Positions 13,346-23,700 of a DNA stretch of 64,000 bases are shown here, piece after piece (position 1 is the stretch's first letter; every line of letters begins with the position of its first letter). The translations under genes and the position numbers were made by a program. This DNA is from Strigops habroptila. Lineage: Eukaryota > Chordata > Aves > Psittaciformes > Psittacidae. The notes under the pieces were generated by a model. That model was not told the origin of the DNA, ran no database searches, and saw nothing but the letters and a program-made list of their open reading frames with translations. The DNA lies in the NCBI RefSeq assembly GCF_004027225.2, contig NC_044302.2:37091449-37155448 (forward strand), given 5' to 3'.

Positions 13346-15475
13346 TCATAGAATCATAAAATCATAGAATACCAGGTTGGAAAGGACTTCAACAATCATC
13401 TGGTCTAACCTTTCTTGATAAAAGCACAGTCTCAATAAGATGTACCCACCTCCTCTCCAGCTGAATCTAAGAGTCCAGTGTTTTGGAAACCACCACCTTC
13501 TTAGGGAGATTATTCCAATGGCTGGAATTGTGAAAAATTTTCCTCCTGTGTCCAGTCAAAATCTCTGCAGGACTAACTTGTGCCCATCACCCCTCATCTT
13601 TTCCATGTGACTCCTTGCAAAAAGGGAGTCTCCATCTTCCTTATAGCCATCCTTTAAATACTAGAACTTGGTGATAAGTCTCCCCTGAGCCTTCTTTTCT
13701 GCAGGCTGAAAAAACCCAGAGGCTTCCCAGACCTCGGATCATCTTTGTGGCCCTTCTCTGGATCCCCTCCAGCCTGTCCACATGTTTTTTGTATAGCAGG
13801 GACCAAAGCTAAACACAGTATTTCAGGTGTGGCCCAACAAGTGCCAAGTGGGATAATGACATCTTTGTCCCTGCTGCTGATGATCTTGTTGATGAAACTC
13901 AGCACACTGTTGGCTTTCTTTGCCACAGCTGCACACTGATTGCTCCTATCAAGCTTGCTTGTCCATCAGGACCCCCAGGTCCCTTTCCACAGAGCTGCTC
14001 CCCAGCCAGGCAGACCCCAGCCTGTGCTGCAGTCCGGGATTGTGTTTTCGTTGTTCTTGTTGAACTTCGTAAGGTTCATGTTAGCCCACTCTTCCAGCCT
14101 ATCCAAGTCTTCCTGCAGGGTGGCTCTCCCTTCTGAAGCGTCCACTTCTCCTCTTGGTTTGTTATGATTGGCAAACTTGGTTATGGTACATTTGATCCCA
14201 CCATCCAGATCACTCATGAAGACATTGAACAGCATTGGGTCTTATATTGATCCCTGGGGGACCCCCCTGGTGACAGGTCCCCAATTTGAAAAGGAGCTAT
14301 TCACCACCACCCTCTGGGTGCAGCAGGTCACCAGCTCCCCCCCCACCACACTGACCACTTGTCTAGAGCTTCTCTAGGAGGGGAGTGTGGGAGACGGTAT
14401 CAAAAGCCTTGGAGAAATCCAGGTAAACAATGTCCACCACTCACTTCGCATCAACCGAGCAGGTTACTTTGTTGTAGAAGGTGATCAGGTTTGCCAAGCA
14501 TGATTTGCCCCTGGTGAACCTGTGCTGGTTTTTCACAATCATGTGTTTCACTTGATTTGTGATAAACCCCAGGAGGATTTGCTCAATAACCTTCCTGCTG
14601 ACTGATGGGCCAATAATTTCCTGGATCCTTCATAAGTCTTTCCGGTAAGTGGGAGTGACATTACCCTTCTTCCAGTCTTCTGAGATATCCCCAGATCTCC
14701 ACAATTTTTCAAGGATTATGGAGAGCGGCCTTGCAATGCTGCCAGCCAGTGCTCTTAACACCCTCAGGTGGATATTGTCAGGGACCATTGATTTGTAGGG
14801 TCAAGCTCCTGTAATAGTTTACATACCAAGTCTTCCTTTGCTGAGGATGGGTCTGGATTTTTGTTCCCAAGGCTTGGGGCTCAGTGCTGCTAAGACAGAG
14901 ATGAAGGAAGTGTTGAGAACCTCTGCCTTTTCAGTGTTGTTAGTGACAAATTCACCTCTCATGCTTAACATTGGGCCAGTAGTTTGCTACTGTTTCTGCT
15001 TTTTGTTAAAATTTCTTAATGTTAACCATTAAGAAGAGCCATTTCTTGTAGTTTTTGATATTTGGCCAATTTCAATTTGCCTGCTTTTCCATCTCTGGTA
15101 TATTTCTCTTTTGGTTTTGAGCAGACTCTGAAGCTTGCAGTTAAGCCAACGTGTCCTCTTGCCCCGTCTGCTTCCCTTAAAGGGGACGAACCATTTTTGA
15201 GCTTCCGGGAGAGTATTCTTAAAAATGTCCCAGCACTCACTAGCTCCGTTATGCTCCATGGAAGCTTCCCACTGAATCTCTCCAAGCTGAGCTCTAAGTG
15301 AGCTGAAGCTTGCTCTTCTAAAATCTAAAAGCTTTGTCTTAGTTTCACAAGAAGTAAGTTTTCCAATAATCTCCTGATACTTGGGGAAGGAAAGGTAGAG
15401 GCTGCAATAGGGAGCACAGTCAAATCTCACAGAGTTCTGGCAGACCATGCTCAGATCTTGATCTTGAACCAAGAA
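13346..15475 (-). mobile_element. CR1 LINE, 5'-truncated, minus orientation
   Basis: Reversed CR1 tail at 13346-13370, then about 2.1 kb that on the minus strand reads as ORF2 from the region before reverse transcriptase to the end. Conserved pieces are visible near 15029-15470 (KSRQIEIGQ, TRWLNCKL), 13966-14235 (LFNVFMSDLD) and 13654-13926. The catalytic FADD has become FANH, and frames are broken, so it is inactive. Confidence 0.9.
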
Positions 15476-15777
15476 GGCACATTAGAGAGCACACAGGGGA
15501 TCTCTAAGCTGCCTCAACATTATGATTCTCATCCAATATCCTTGAAGGAGGAGTCACTTGAGAAAGCTGTTAAGCCAACAGAGAGCTTGTGGGTCAGGGT
15601 CGAAGTGAGAACAGCGATGGGGGACATTACTGTGGGGATCTGTTACAGGCCACCTGATCAGGAGGACTCTGTGGATGAAGCCATCTATAGACAGATATAC
15701 TCATGCTCTCAGGCCCTTGTCCTCATGGGGGACTTCACCCCGCTATCTGTTGGAGGAATGGTACGGCCTGGCACAAG
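15476..15777 (+). mobile_element. CR1 LINE (first part), endonuclease segment
   Basis: Plus-strand CR1 ORF2 endonuclease: SLEKAV, VGICYRPPDQ and LVLMGDF are readable. Interrupted at 15777 by the solo LTR; the CR1 text resumes at 16952. Starts head to head against the minus-strand CR1. Confidence 0.87.
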
Positions 15778-16946
15778 TGTTGCGTTAAAAGGCAAGACAA
15801 TTTGGCAGAAAATAAACCCTCTTGTGTTCCAGCTGGTCCTCAAATATTAGAAGGGCTGGGTGTGGCTAGGCTTAGATTCTGAATGATGCCCAATTTACTA
15901 CTATCAGTCCGGTCGCATTCAATATATTGAACAATCACAATTCTGGATGCACTAATAGTGCACTGCACCTTCAGTCTAATTGTGCTCATAAACTAACACA
16001 GACACACTGAAGGATCTGATCGTGTTCAAAGAGAGAATTATTACTATTAGCTACTGAAACAGTGCAGTTTATTGAAGCAACAGATACAGGTTCTTATGGA
16101 TTGCCAGTGATAACTACACTGTCTGCAAAAGCATGTGCAAATAATAGGGTATACAAACGCACGACAAAGTTATGAATAACACAGCCTGGCTTTAAAGTAT
16201 AAAAGTAGAAAGTAACCCTATATAGAGATTCCTAATTTTCTGGGGGAAGCACTGGATACAGTACAAGCCTTACCCACAGGTGTCCGTATGGGCGGGAAGA
16301 AAGGTGTAGCCTGTCAACCCGTTCCGGGAGTCAAGGGTAATCTGCTCATGGAATCCTCCTCAACTTGTCCACGATGATGTCTTCCCTAACATCCCCCCCT
16401 CCTTGGGCCACTTTTATATTATTTTGCACCTTCAAGGTGGAGCTTGAGTGACTCTAGTCAAACGTACCTTTACTGTTATTGGTGTAAAATTCTCTCACTT
16501 CACTTTTAAAGGTATATACCACAAGAAATTCAAAGAGCATGCTCAAAGAGGGGTGGTCTCACTTTGAAGGCGGGTAGCATTGGAGATGGAGGTGTGTTTT
16601 TGTATTAAAATGCCTTATAATGAAGCAAAGTTCACACAAAGGACAGCATTTTGTCAAAAGATGACAGTCTGTTGGCTCAGGGTAGCAACTATGCAGCTTC
16701 TCAGTTTTAAGTACCACCTAGTTCCCATCTCTGCTGGTGTCAGGACAGAGCCTGGCTGCAGAATCTCCAGTCTGCTCCATCCTCCGTCAAGCAATGTTGC
16801 CACGGGAACCACTGTGGAGTGAAATCCTGGCATACTAGGTGCAGCTGCATCTTACCCTGAAAGTCCGTTTTTCCTTTATGTGTGAACAATGCTACATTTT
16901 TAAATATAAGTTTAATTTCTAAATCATGTTCAGTAATTATTCCACA
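15778..16946 (-). mobile_element. Solo ERV LTR inserted in CR1
   Basis: 1169 bp bounded by TGTTGC at the plus-strand left end and TTCCACA at the right, flanked by a perfect 5-bp target duplication ACAAG (15773-15777 and 16947-16951). Removing it leaves a continuous CR1 endonuclease text. On the minus strand it has a TATA box (TATAAAAG, 16411-16418) followed 0.34 kb later by AATAAA (16068-16073), so the LTR is in minus orientation. It is a different family from the LTR at 5090-5656. Confidence 0.88.
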
Positions 16947-16951
16947 ACAAG

Positions 16952-19302
16952 CAATCGAGGAGGCTCCTCAATTGTGTGGAAGACAACTTCCTCTTGCAAG
17001 TAATAGAGGAGCCAATGAGGAGAGGTGCCATGCTTGACCTCGTGCTCACCAACAGGGAGGGACTGGTTGGGAAAGTGACGCTCCAGGGCAGCCTTGGCTG
17101 TAGTGATCGTGAGATGGTCGAGTTCGAGATCCTCAGGGCAGTGAGAAGACCATGCAGCAAGCTCACTGCCCTGGACTTCAAGAGATCAGACTTTGGCCTC
17201 TTCAGGAACCTGCTCAGTAAGGTTCCATGGGATAAAGCCGCAGAGGGCAGGGTGTCCAAGACTGCTGGTTGATATTCAAGGATCACCTGCTCCAAGCTCA
17301 GGAGTTTTGCCTCCCAACTAGAAGTAAATGGGGCAGAAAGGCCAGGATGGACAAGGAGCTGCTGAGAAAACTTAGAAGGAAAAAAGAAGCTTATAGAAGG
17401 TGGAAGCGAGGACAGGCGGCCTGGGAAGAATACAGGGACATTGTCCAGGAAGCTAGATATCATGTCAGCAAAGCTAAGGCCCAGTTAGAATTAAATCTGG
17501 CAAGTGATGTGAAAAATAACAAGAAGGGCTTCTATAGGTATGTAGCAAACAAAAGACAGACTAGGGACAATGTAGGCTCTCTCCGGAAGCTACCCTGAAT
17601 TCGGAGAAGGCTGAGCTTCTCAATGACTTCTTCGCCTCAGTCTTCGCTGGCAAGTGCTCTGACCATGTCACCCAAGTCTTAGAAGGCAGATGCCAGCGAC
17701 TGTGAGAATGAAGACCTTAGGCCCGCTGTAGGAGAGGATCAGGTTCAAGATTATCTTTGCAACCTGAATGTGCACAAGTCCATGGAACCTGATGAAATCC
17801 ATCCACGGGTCCTGAAGGAGCTGGCGAATGAAGTTGCTCAGCCACTGTCTGTCGTATTAGAAAAATCATGGCAGTCAGGTGAAGTTCCTGATGACTGGAA
17901 AAAGAGAAATATAACCCTCATTTTCAAGAAGGGGAATATGGAAGACCTGGGGAACTACAGACCAGTCAGCCTCACCTCTGTGCCTGGCAAATTCTTGGAG
18001 CAGATTCTCCCGGAAAGCATGCTGAGGCACATGAAAAACAATGAGATGGTTGGTGACAGTCAATGTGGCTTCACTAAGGGCAAATCCTGTCTGACCAATT
18101 TGGTGGCCTTCTATGATGGGGCTACAGAAGTGATGGATAGGGGCAAAGCAGTTGACGTCATCTACCTGGACTTGTGCAAAGCATTTGACACTGTCTCAGA
18201 CGACATCCTTGTCTCTAAACTGGAGAGACATCAATTTGATGGATGGACCACTCAGTGGATAAAGAACTGTCTGGATGGCTACACGCAAGAGTTATGGTCA
18301 ACAGCTCAATGTCCAATTGGAGACCAGTAACGATTGGTCAGGGGTCAGTGTTGGGACCAATCTTGTTCAACATCTTTGTCAGCAACATGGACAGTGGGAT
18401 TGATGCACCCTCAGCAAGTTTGCCGATGGCACTAAGCTGTATGGTTCAGTTGATACACTGGAGAGAAGGGATGCCATCCAGAGGGACCAGGACACACTTG
18501 AGAGATGTGGCAGTGCCAACCTCATGAATTTTAACCAAGCCAAGTGCAAGGTCCTACACCTGGGTCGGGGCAATCCCAGGCACAGCTACAGGTTGCGCAG
18601 AGAAGAGATTCAGAGCAGCCCTGCGAAGAAGGACTTGGGGGTGTTGGTAATGAGAAAATGAAAGTGAGCCAGCTTCAGTGTGCGCTCGCAGCCCAGAAAC
18701 CAACCGTGTGCTGGGCTGCATCAAAAGGAGTGTGACCAGCAGGTCAAAGGAGGTGATCCTGCCCCTCTACTCTGCTCTCGTGAGACCCCACTGGAATACT
18801 GTGTGCAGTTCTGATGTCCTCAGCATAACAAGGACATGGAGCTGTTGGAGCAAGTCCAGAGGAGGACCACGAGGATGATAAGGGGGCTAGAGCACCTCCC
18901 ATACAAAATGGCTGAGAAAGTTTGGGCTGTTCAGCCTGGAGAAGAGAAGCTGCATGGAGACCTCACAGCAGCCTTCCAGTATCTGAAGGGGGCCTACAAG
19001 GATGCTGGGGAGGGACTTTTCATCAGGGACTGTAGTGGTAGGACAAGGGGTAACAGGTTCAAACTTCAAAAGAGGAAGTTCAGGTTAGATATAAGGAAGA
19101 AGTTCTTAACAGTGAGGGTGGTGAGGCACTGGAACGGGTTGCCCAAAGAAGCGGTAAATGCTCCATCCCTGGCAGTGTTCAAGGCCAGGCTGGATGGAGT
19201 CTTGGGTGACACGGTTTAGTGCGAGGTGTCCCTGCCCATGGCAGGGGGATCGGAACTAGATGATCTTAAGGTCTTTTCCAACTCTATTCTATGATTCTAA
19301 GA
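16952..19302 (+). mobile_element. CR1 LINE (second part), ORF2 to 3' end
   Basis: Continues the endonuclease after the LTR, then reverse transcriptase and the C-terminal region to the tail TTCTATGATTCTA. Readable motifs: [12 protein letters not shown] (about 17960), [11 protein letters not shown] (about 18160) and GSVLGPILFN (about 18340). The catalytic FADD reads FADG at about 18418, and several frame breaks exist, so it is inactive. The 3' end matches the fragments at 3148 and 56013, implying one subfamily. Confidence 0.92.
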
Positions 19303-19519
19303 TTTCCTCAAATCTCTGGGGGCCAAACTTGCTCCTACTGTTCTGTCTTTGCAATCTGGGAAGACCCTGAGTACAGCTGAATGAGAGGAAGCACATCATA
19401 ATTCTTTGTGTTGGGTACTGGGTTTTGTACTGTGAGGAATGAGCCTCATTATCATGTGTATCACGTTTGACTAAAAATGATGGACGGAATTTAGGTTCAT
19501 CCAAATTACAGTATAACAA

Positions 19520-20739
19520 AGTGTAGTTTTAAATAAGTTTATTTAAATGAAGTAGGTACATTTCACAGAAATGATTATAAAATGCATAGCATATCGCAAA
19601 CAATACTGTTATTTTACAGATACTAGCTGTTATTATCCTAAATATTGCTTTTTAAAAACTAACCAGCCTGCTTAGTGAATCAGAAAGCTAAAATTCCCCA
19701 GTTATCCTATCTTAGGCACTATGAAAAAAAATAGTATGATATAAAAAAGCAGGTATCCACTTTTTCATTCACCCTACTGATAGTTCATATTGCTGCATCA
19801 TTAATTCGCCAGTTCCTCTATGTGAAAATATCTGGTCCCTGGAGTCACATAGTAAGACTAGATTTCCATCAACTGGAGCATAAATTGCACTTGCTCGCCC
19901 TCCAAAACCCCATGCAACTCTAAGAAAAGATGACTGAAGGTCTTCACACTGGATAGAGACTGTATGAGTGGACAAAAAAACCCTAACAGTTTTTCTAAGT
20001 TGTGCAGATACGTCATCCCCCACACTGCTATTCATAAGCAACTTGATTGTTAAGTTGGCAAGTCCATACACATTTCAAGCTTGATTTCAGTGGAAATTGA
20101 ATCCCCAGTAGAAACAGACCTTGCCCTCAGCAATGATGCAATGGAATTGAGCCTCTTTACAGCATCTGAGAATGGAGCACACCTCGAACATTCAGAACTT
20201 CACGCTACCAAATCCAGAGGTGTTTGTTTTCTGATCTTTGGGGTGCCAGGGCACAAAGCACAAAAATGAAAAGCACAGTACGGGTCCATAACCATAGCTT
20301 ATACAGACACCAGATTACGCACACAACACTTCAGCACATGATCTGTGACTGAAATCTTCCCATTTACGCTTGTATGACAACAGGCAGAAAGCAAATACTG
20401 AGGTAAAAGGAGATGCACCAGGTTTACACTGGTGTAAGCAAGTCTAGAATCAAGCAAGCTATAAAATCCATTAATTCACAAACAAAAGAGAAGAAAAAAA
20501 TCCCCATATCTTCAAAACATATAGATACATGTAGATCTAAACATGTATGTTTTCAAAACATACAGGTACATGCTCAAGAATAAACTGACTTTCTGCATTA
20601 TGACATAGGCTTTACAGTAGTTTAAAGCTTGGCTTGGACTGAAAATAAAGAAGCTTGAACTCTGGCCAGCAGAGCTCCTTTGGAACTGTTTGTCAAGAGA
20701 GAAGAATGAGGTCTGAAGCAGTCCAAGAACTTCCATGCT
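19520..20739 (-). other. GRAMD2B: GRAMD2B 3' UTR (predicted extent)
   Basis: Continues the last exon after the TGA at 20740-20742. No further splice acceptor is needed. The only clear AATAAA on the minus strand before the CR1 copy is at 19538-19543, which gives a UTR of about 1.2 kb. It contains a 100-codon open frame (19769-20071), discussed among the findings. Confidence 0.7.
19538..19543 (-). terminator. Candidate polyadenylation signal of GRAMD2B
   Basis: AATAAA on the minus strand (TTTATT on plus), followed downstream by a T-rich stretch. It lies between the last exon and the CR1 tail at 19302, so the transcript would end just before the repeat block. Confidence 0.55.
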
Positions 20740-20781
20740 TCATTCATCATCTTCCAGTAGTTTTTGTAAGTTGTTCTGTAT
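20740..20781 (-). CDS. GRAMD2B: GRAMD2B last coding exon 14
   Basis: Acceptor CTAAAAG, then 13 codons and TGA (20740-20742). [10 protein letters not shown] is identical to the human C-terminus over ten residues; the last residues here are DDE. The 3' UTR follows on the same exon. The preceding intron (20782-24476) is 3.7 kb and carries an antisense LTR. Confidence 0.94.
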   Translation of the reverse strand: MQNNLQKLLEDDE

Positions 20782-23700
20782 CTTTTAGAAAAAGAGAGGA
20801 AAATAATTGGGAGGTACAAACTGTTATACTGCGTTTAAAGGGACCCCAAACAATCAAGACACTCTGCGTGCATGTTAATTCTGTCCCAACTATTCATACT
20901 AATGTTATTCATGTTAAATGTTTCCTATACCAGAGTCTAGGAAACATCTGGATATGATCAGCCAGCAGCACACCTAGCTCTCATATTACGAGTATCTCCT
21001 GCAATTTCCTCCTGTAGACTCTCTCCTTAGTTTGGTATGAGAAAATAAGATGATAGAAGAAAAACTAAAGCTAGAAAGAAAGGGACAAGAAACCCAAGTA
21101 TTTTGAACTTGATAAAAACCCAGGAAAAGCCTCAAATTTCAAAGCTGCAGCTCTTAGATTTAAGTGGGTAATTCAAACAGTTTTGTAACAGCTTCAGCTC
21201 CACAGCCGGCTGTGACGTGTGTGCAGCAAAATAAGGTCTTCTAATCATTAGCAGGTATGTCCCATTTGCCAGATTTAGTGTACTGACCGGGGTTATCTTG
21301 CATCAGTTACACTGAAGGCAACAGCAGCCATTGGCACCTTCAAGGATGATTTGCGTAGACCTATTTCACACAGCCTATTTATCCACCTTTCATCTCCTTG
21401 TCCTTCAAAGTAGAGGGAGGGGGGAATATAGTGGGACATGTCCCCTGGCACATGTGTACTCTGTATCTTAGTAACCAGCAGGCACTGGCACAGAAGGTTT
21501 AGTCAGCTTTAAGGCTTTAACTGGAGGAGTTGTAAGCTGTTGTTGTGAACATTGTACTTCCTGTTCAATGACACCACTTCTTAATCCTACCCTATTATTT
21601 CCAGTTAATTTTTTAAGAGGAGTATTTTGGGGAAAGGAAAACAGTAAGAAGCACCTAATTTTCTAAGAGCCACCTAACACACACACAGAAATTTCCTTTT
21701 AACAAGCTACGTTAGAGTAGGGGAATGAGTAATACCTATCTATGTTTTCCCATCCCAAATTTAATACTTTATCATCTGGTACACTTGATGCATTTTAACA
21801 TCCTGTTAAATACACTTAAATGCCAAAGCAAAATTTGGCCAAGTAATTACTTGGCTCCACATATGAAGTAGAGCTTGTAAAAATCACAAGGTTACACTGA
21901 AAAAGCAATTTGCAGCATACTCTTGCACTGAATATTTTTTAACTGCAGAATAATTTTTAGTTTTCACATCTAGCTAATTTCTGTGCTCTGGTTTACAATG
22001 CTGCAGTTATACAGGAAGTGAGGGGAGAGATGACAAGTTACACTGGAACTTCAATGTTACCTTTGTTGCTGAAGCCAGCTCCAGCCAATTACTAGCCCTT
22101 TTCGCTGAGGCATAGGAAGCAATTAAGCAACTGCAGTAACTTTGCTCAGGGAACATAAAGCTATTAGATTTTTAATAGGATTTAATTTCTAAAAGATTTG
22201 GTTTTGCAGTTCAAGAGTAGGGTCAAACATTCTGCTCATCTCGATTAGAGAGGACTGGGATGCGGTAATATGCAGCTACAGGCAATACTCATTTAGCTCA
22301 TATGCACTTCAGTTGACTATGCCTTGAGTATTTGGCAAATACAACATAAGACTTTAAGGGGCCAATCCTGTCGGCACTAACTGAAAAAAAGCACACGATT
22401 TAAGTTAATTCAGGACAGCGGGTCACTTCTCTGGGAATAGCTGAATGATCTGACCATCCAGCTGCCTTTTACTGTGTCTCCAAGCAAAGACCATAAAAGG
22501 GAGTGGGAAAGTGCCTAGCCTCACTGCAAACGGCTGGCTGGTTTCCCACTGAAACAAAGCAAGGTCTCCCATCAACCATTTTGCCAGCCTGCCCCAGCCT
22601 ACTGGAAAGCAGCGACCTCTTAAATGACCTAATTTGGCTAAAGATTTTATCTGGTCATCATCTGGTAAGCATTTTCCCCTTGTATTCATGTTGTTATTAT
22701 CCAGGCCATACAGAGGGGTTATGTTGGCATTACTCTAGACTTCCACAGCCAAGGGGGTGGAGACGTGGGGACAGAAACCTCTTTTTGGCAGTTTGTAAAA
22801 CCTATGCTGCACACAAAACCAAGTGATGTTATGTAACTCTAGCTTTATGCTACTTGAGAAACTTGGTTTGGGAAAAAAAGGTGTTGAAAGACCTTGGCAT
22901 GCACTTAGTTTTAGAAATGGAGGCAACAGTATCCAAAGTGACTTAAGCACATAGTAATTCAAGTAACTTTTGTTTTCACTCCACCAATACTTTTCTTTCA
23001 TGCTTGGCCAGTGTATGTGTTTCCAACACACGACGTTTTATATTCCTGCACGGGGTTCAGTTGTCAAGGTCTGGGGGCAGGGGTGGGACAGGGGGCTGCA
23101 GGGGCAGTGGCTGTGGGAAGAGGCCAGGGGCTGCCCCGTGCTGGACACAGCCCTGCCACCAGCCTCCAGTGCACCTATTGCAGGGCACAGCTGGTGGTGA
23201 AACCTCTGGGAAAGCATATTTAAGAAAAGGGGAAACATCGCAGAGAGACAGGAGCAGAGTAAGAGGATGAGAAACAGCCGAAGGAACACCAAGGTGTAAG
23301 AAGGAAGAGGAGGAGAAGGTGCTCCATGGCAGAGAGGACGTCCATGCTGCAGCCCACGGCGAACCCATGCTAGAGAAGGTGGTTATTAACTGAAGACCTC
23401 GAGCCCTTGGAGGAGCCCATGCTGCAGCAGGAGGAAAATGGGAGAAGAAAGGAGCAGCAGAGAAAAAAATTGTTATGTACTGACTGTACCCCCTTACTAG
23501 CCCCATTTGGGGGGCAGGGAGTGGGCTAAGGAGTTGTGAGCGAAGGAGTGAAGTTGAGCCTGGAAAAAGGGGGAAGGAAAGGTGGTGGTGTATCATTTGT
23601 CCTTTCTCACCACCCAAATCTGTTCTAACTGGTACTATATTAAATTCATTTTCCCCAAGTTGAGTTTGTTTTGCTTGTGATGGTAACTGGTAAGCAATCT

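Noticed and set aside
16930..17463. 177-codon minus-strand open frame
   Set aside because: Antisense shadow of the plus-strand CR1 ORF2.
1..19500. Search for the 3' exons of ALDH7A1, the expected convergent neighbour
   Set aside because: No plus-strand segment resembling the ALDH7A1 C-terminus was found. The neighbour is probably beyond the left edge.
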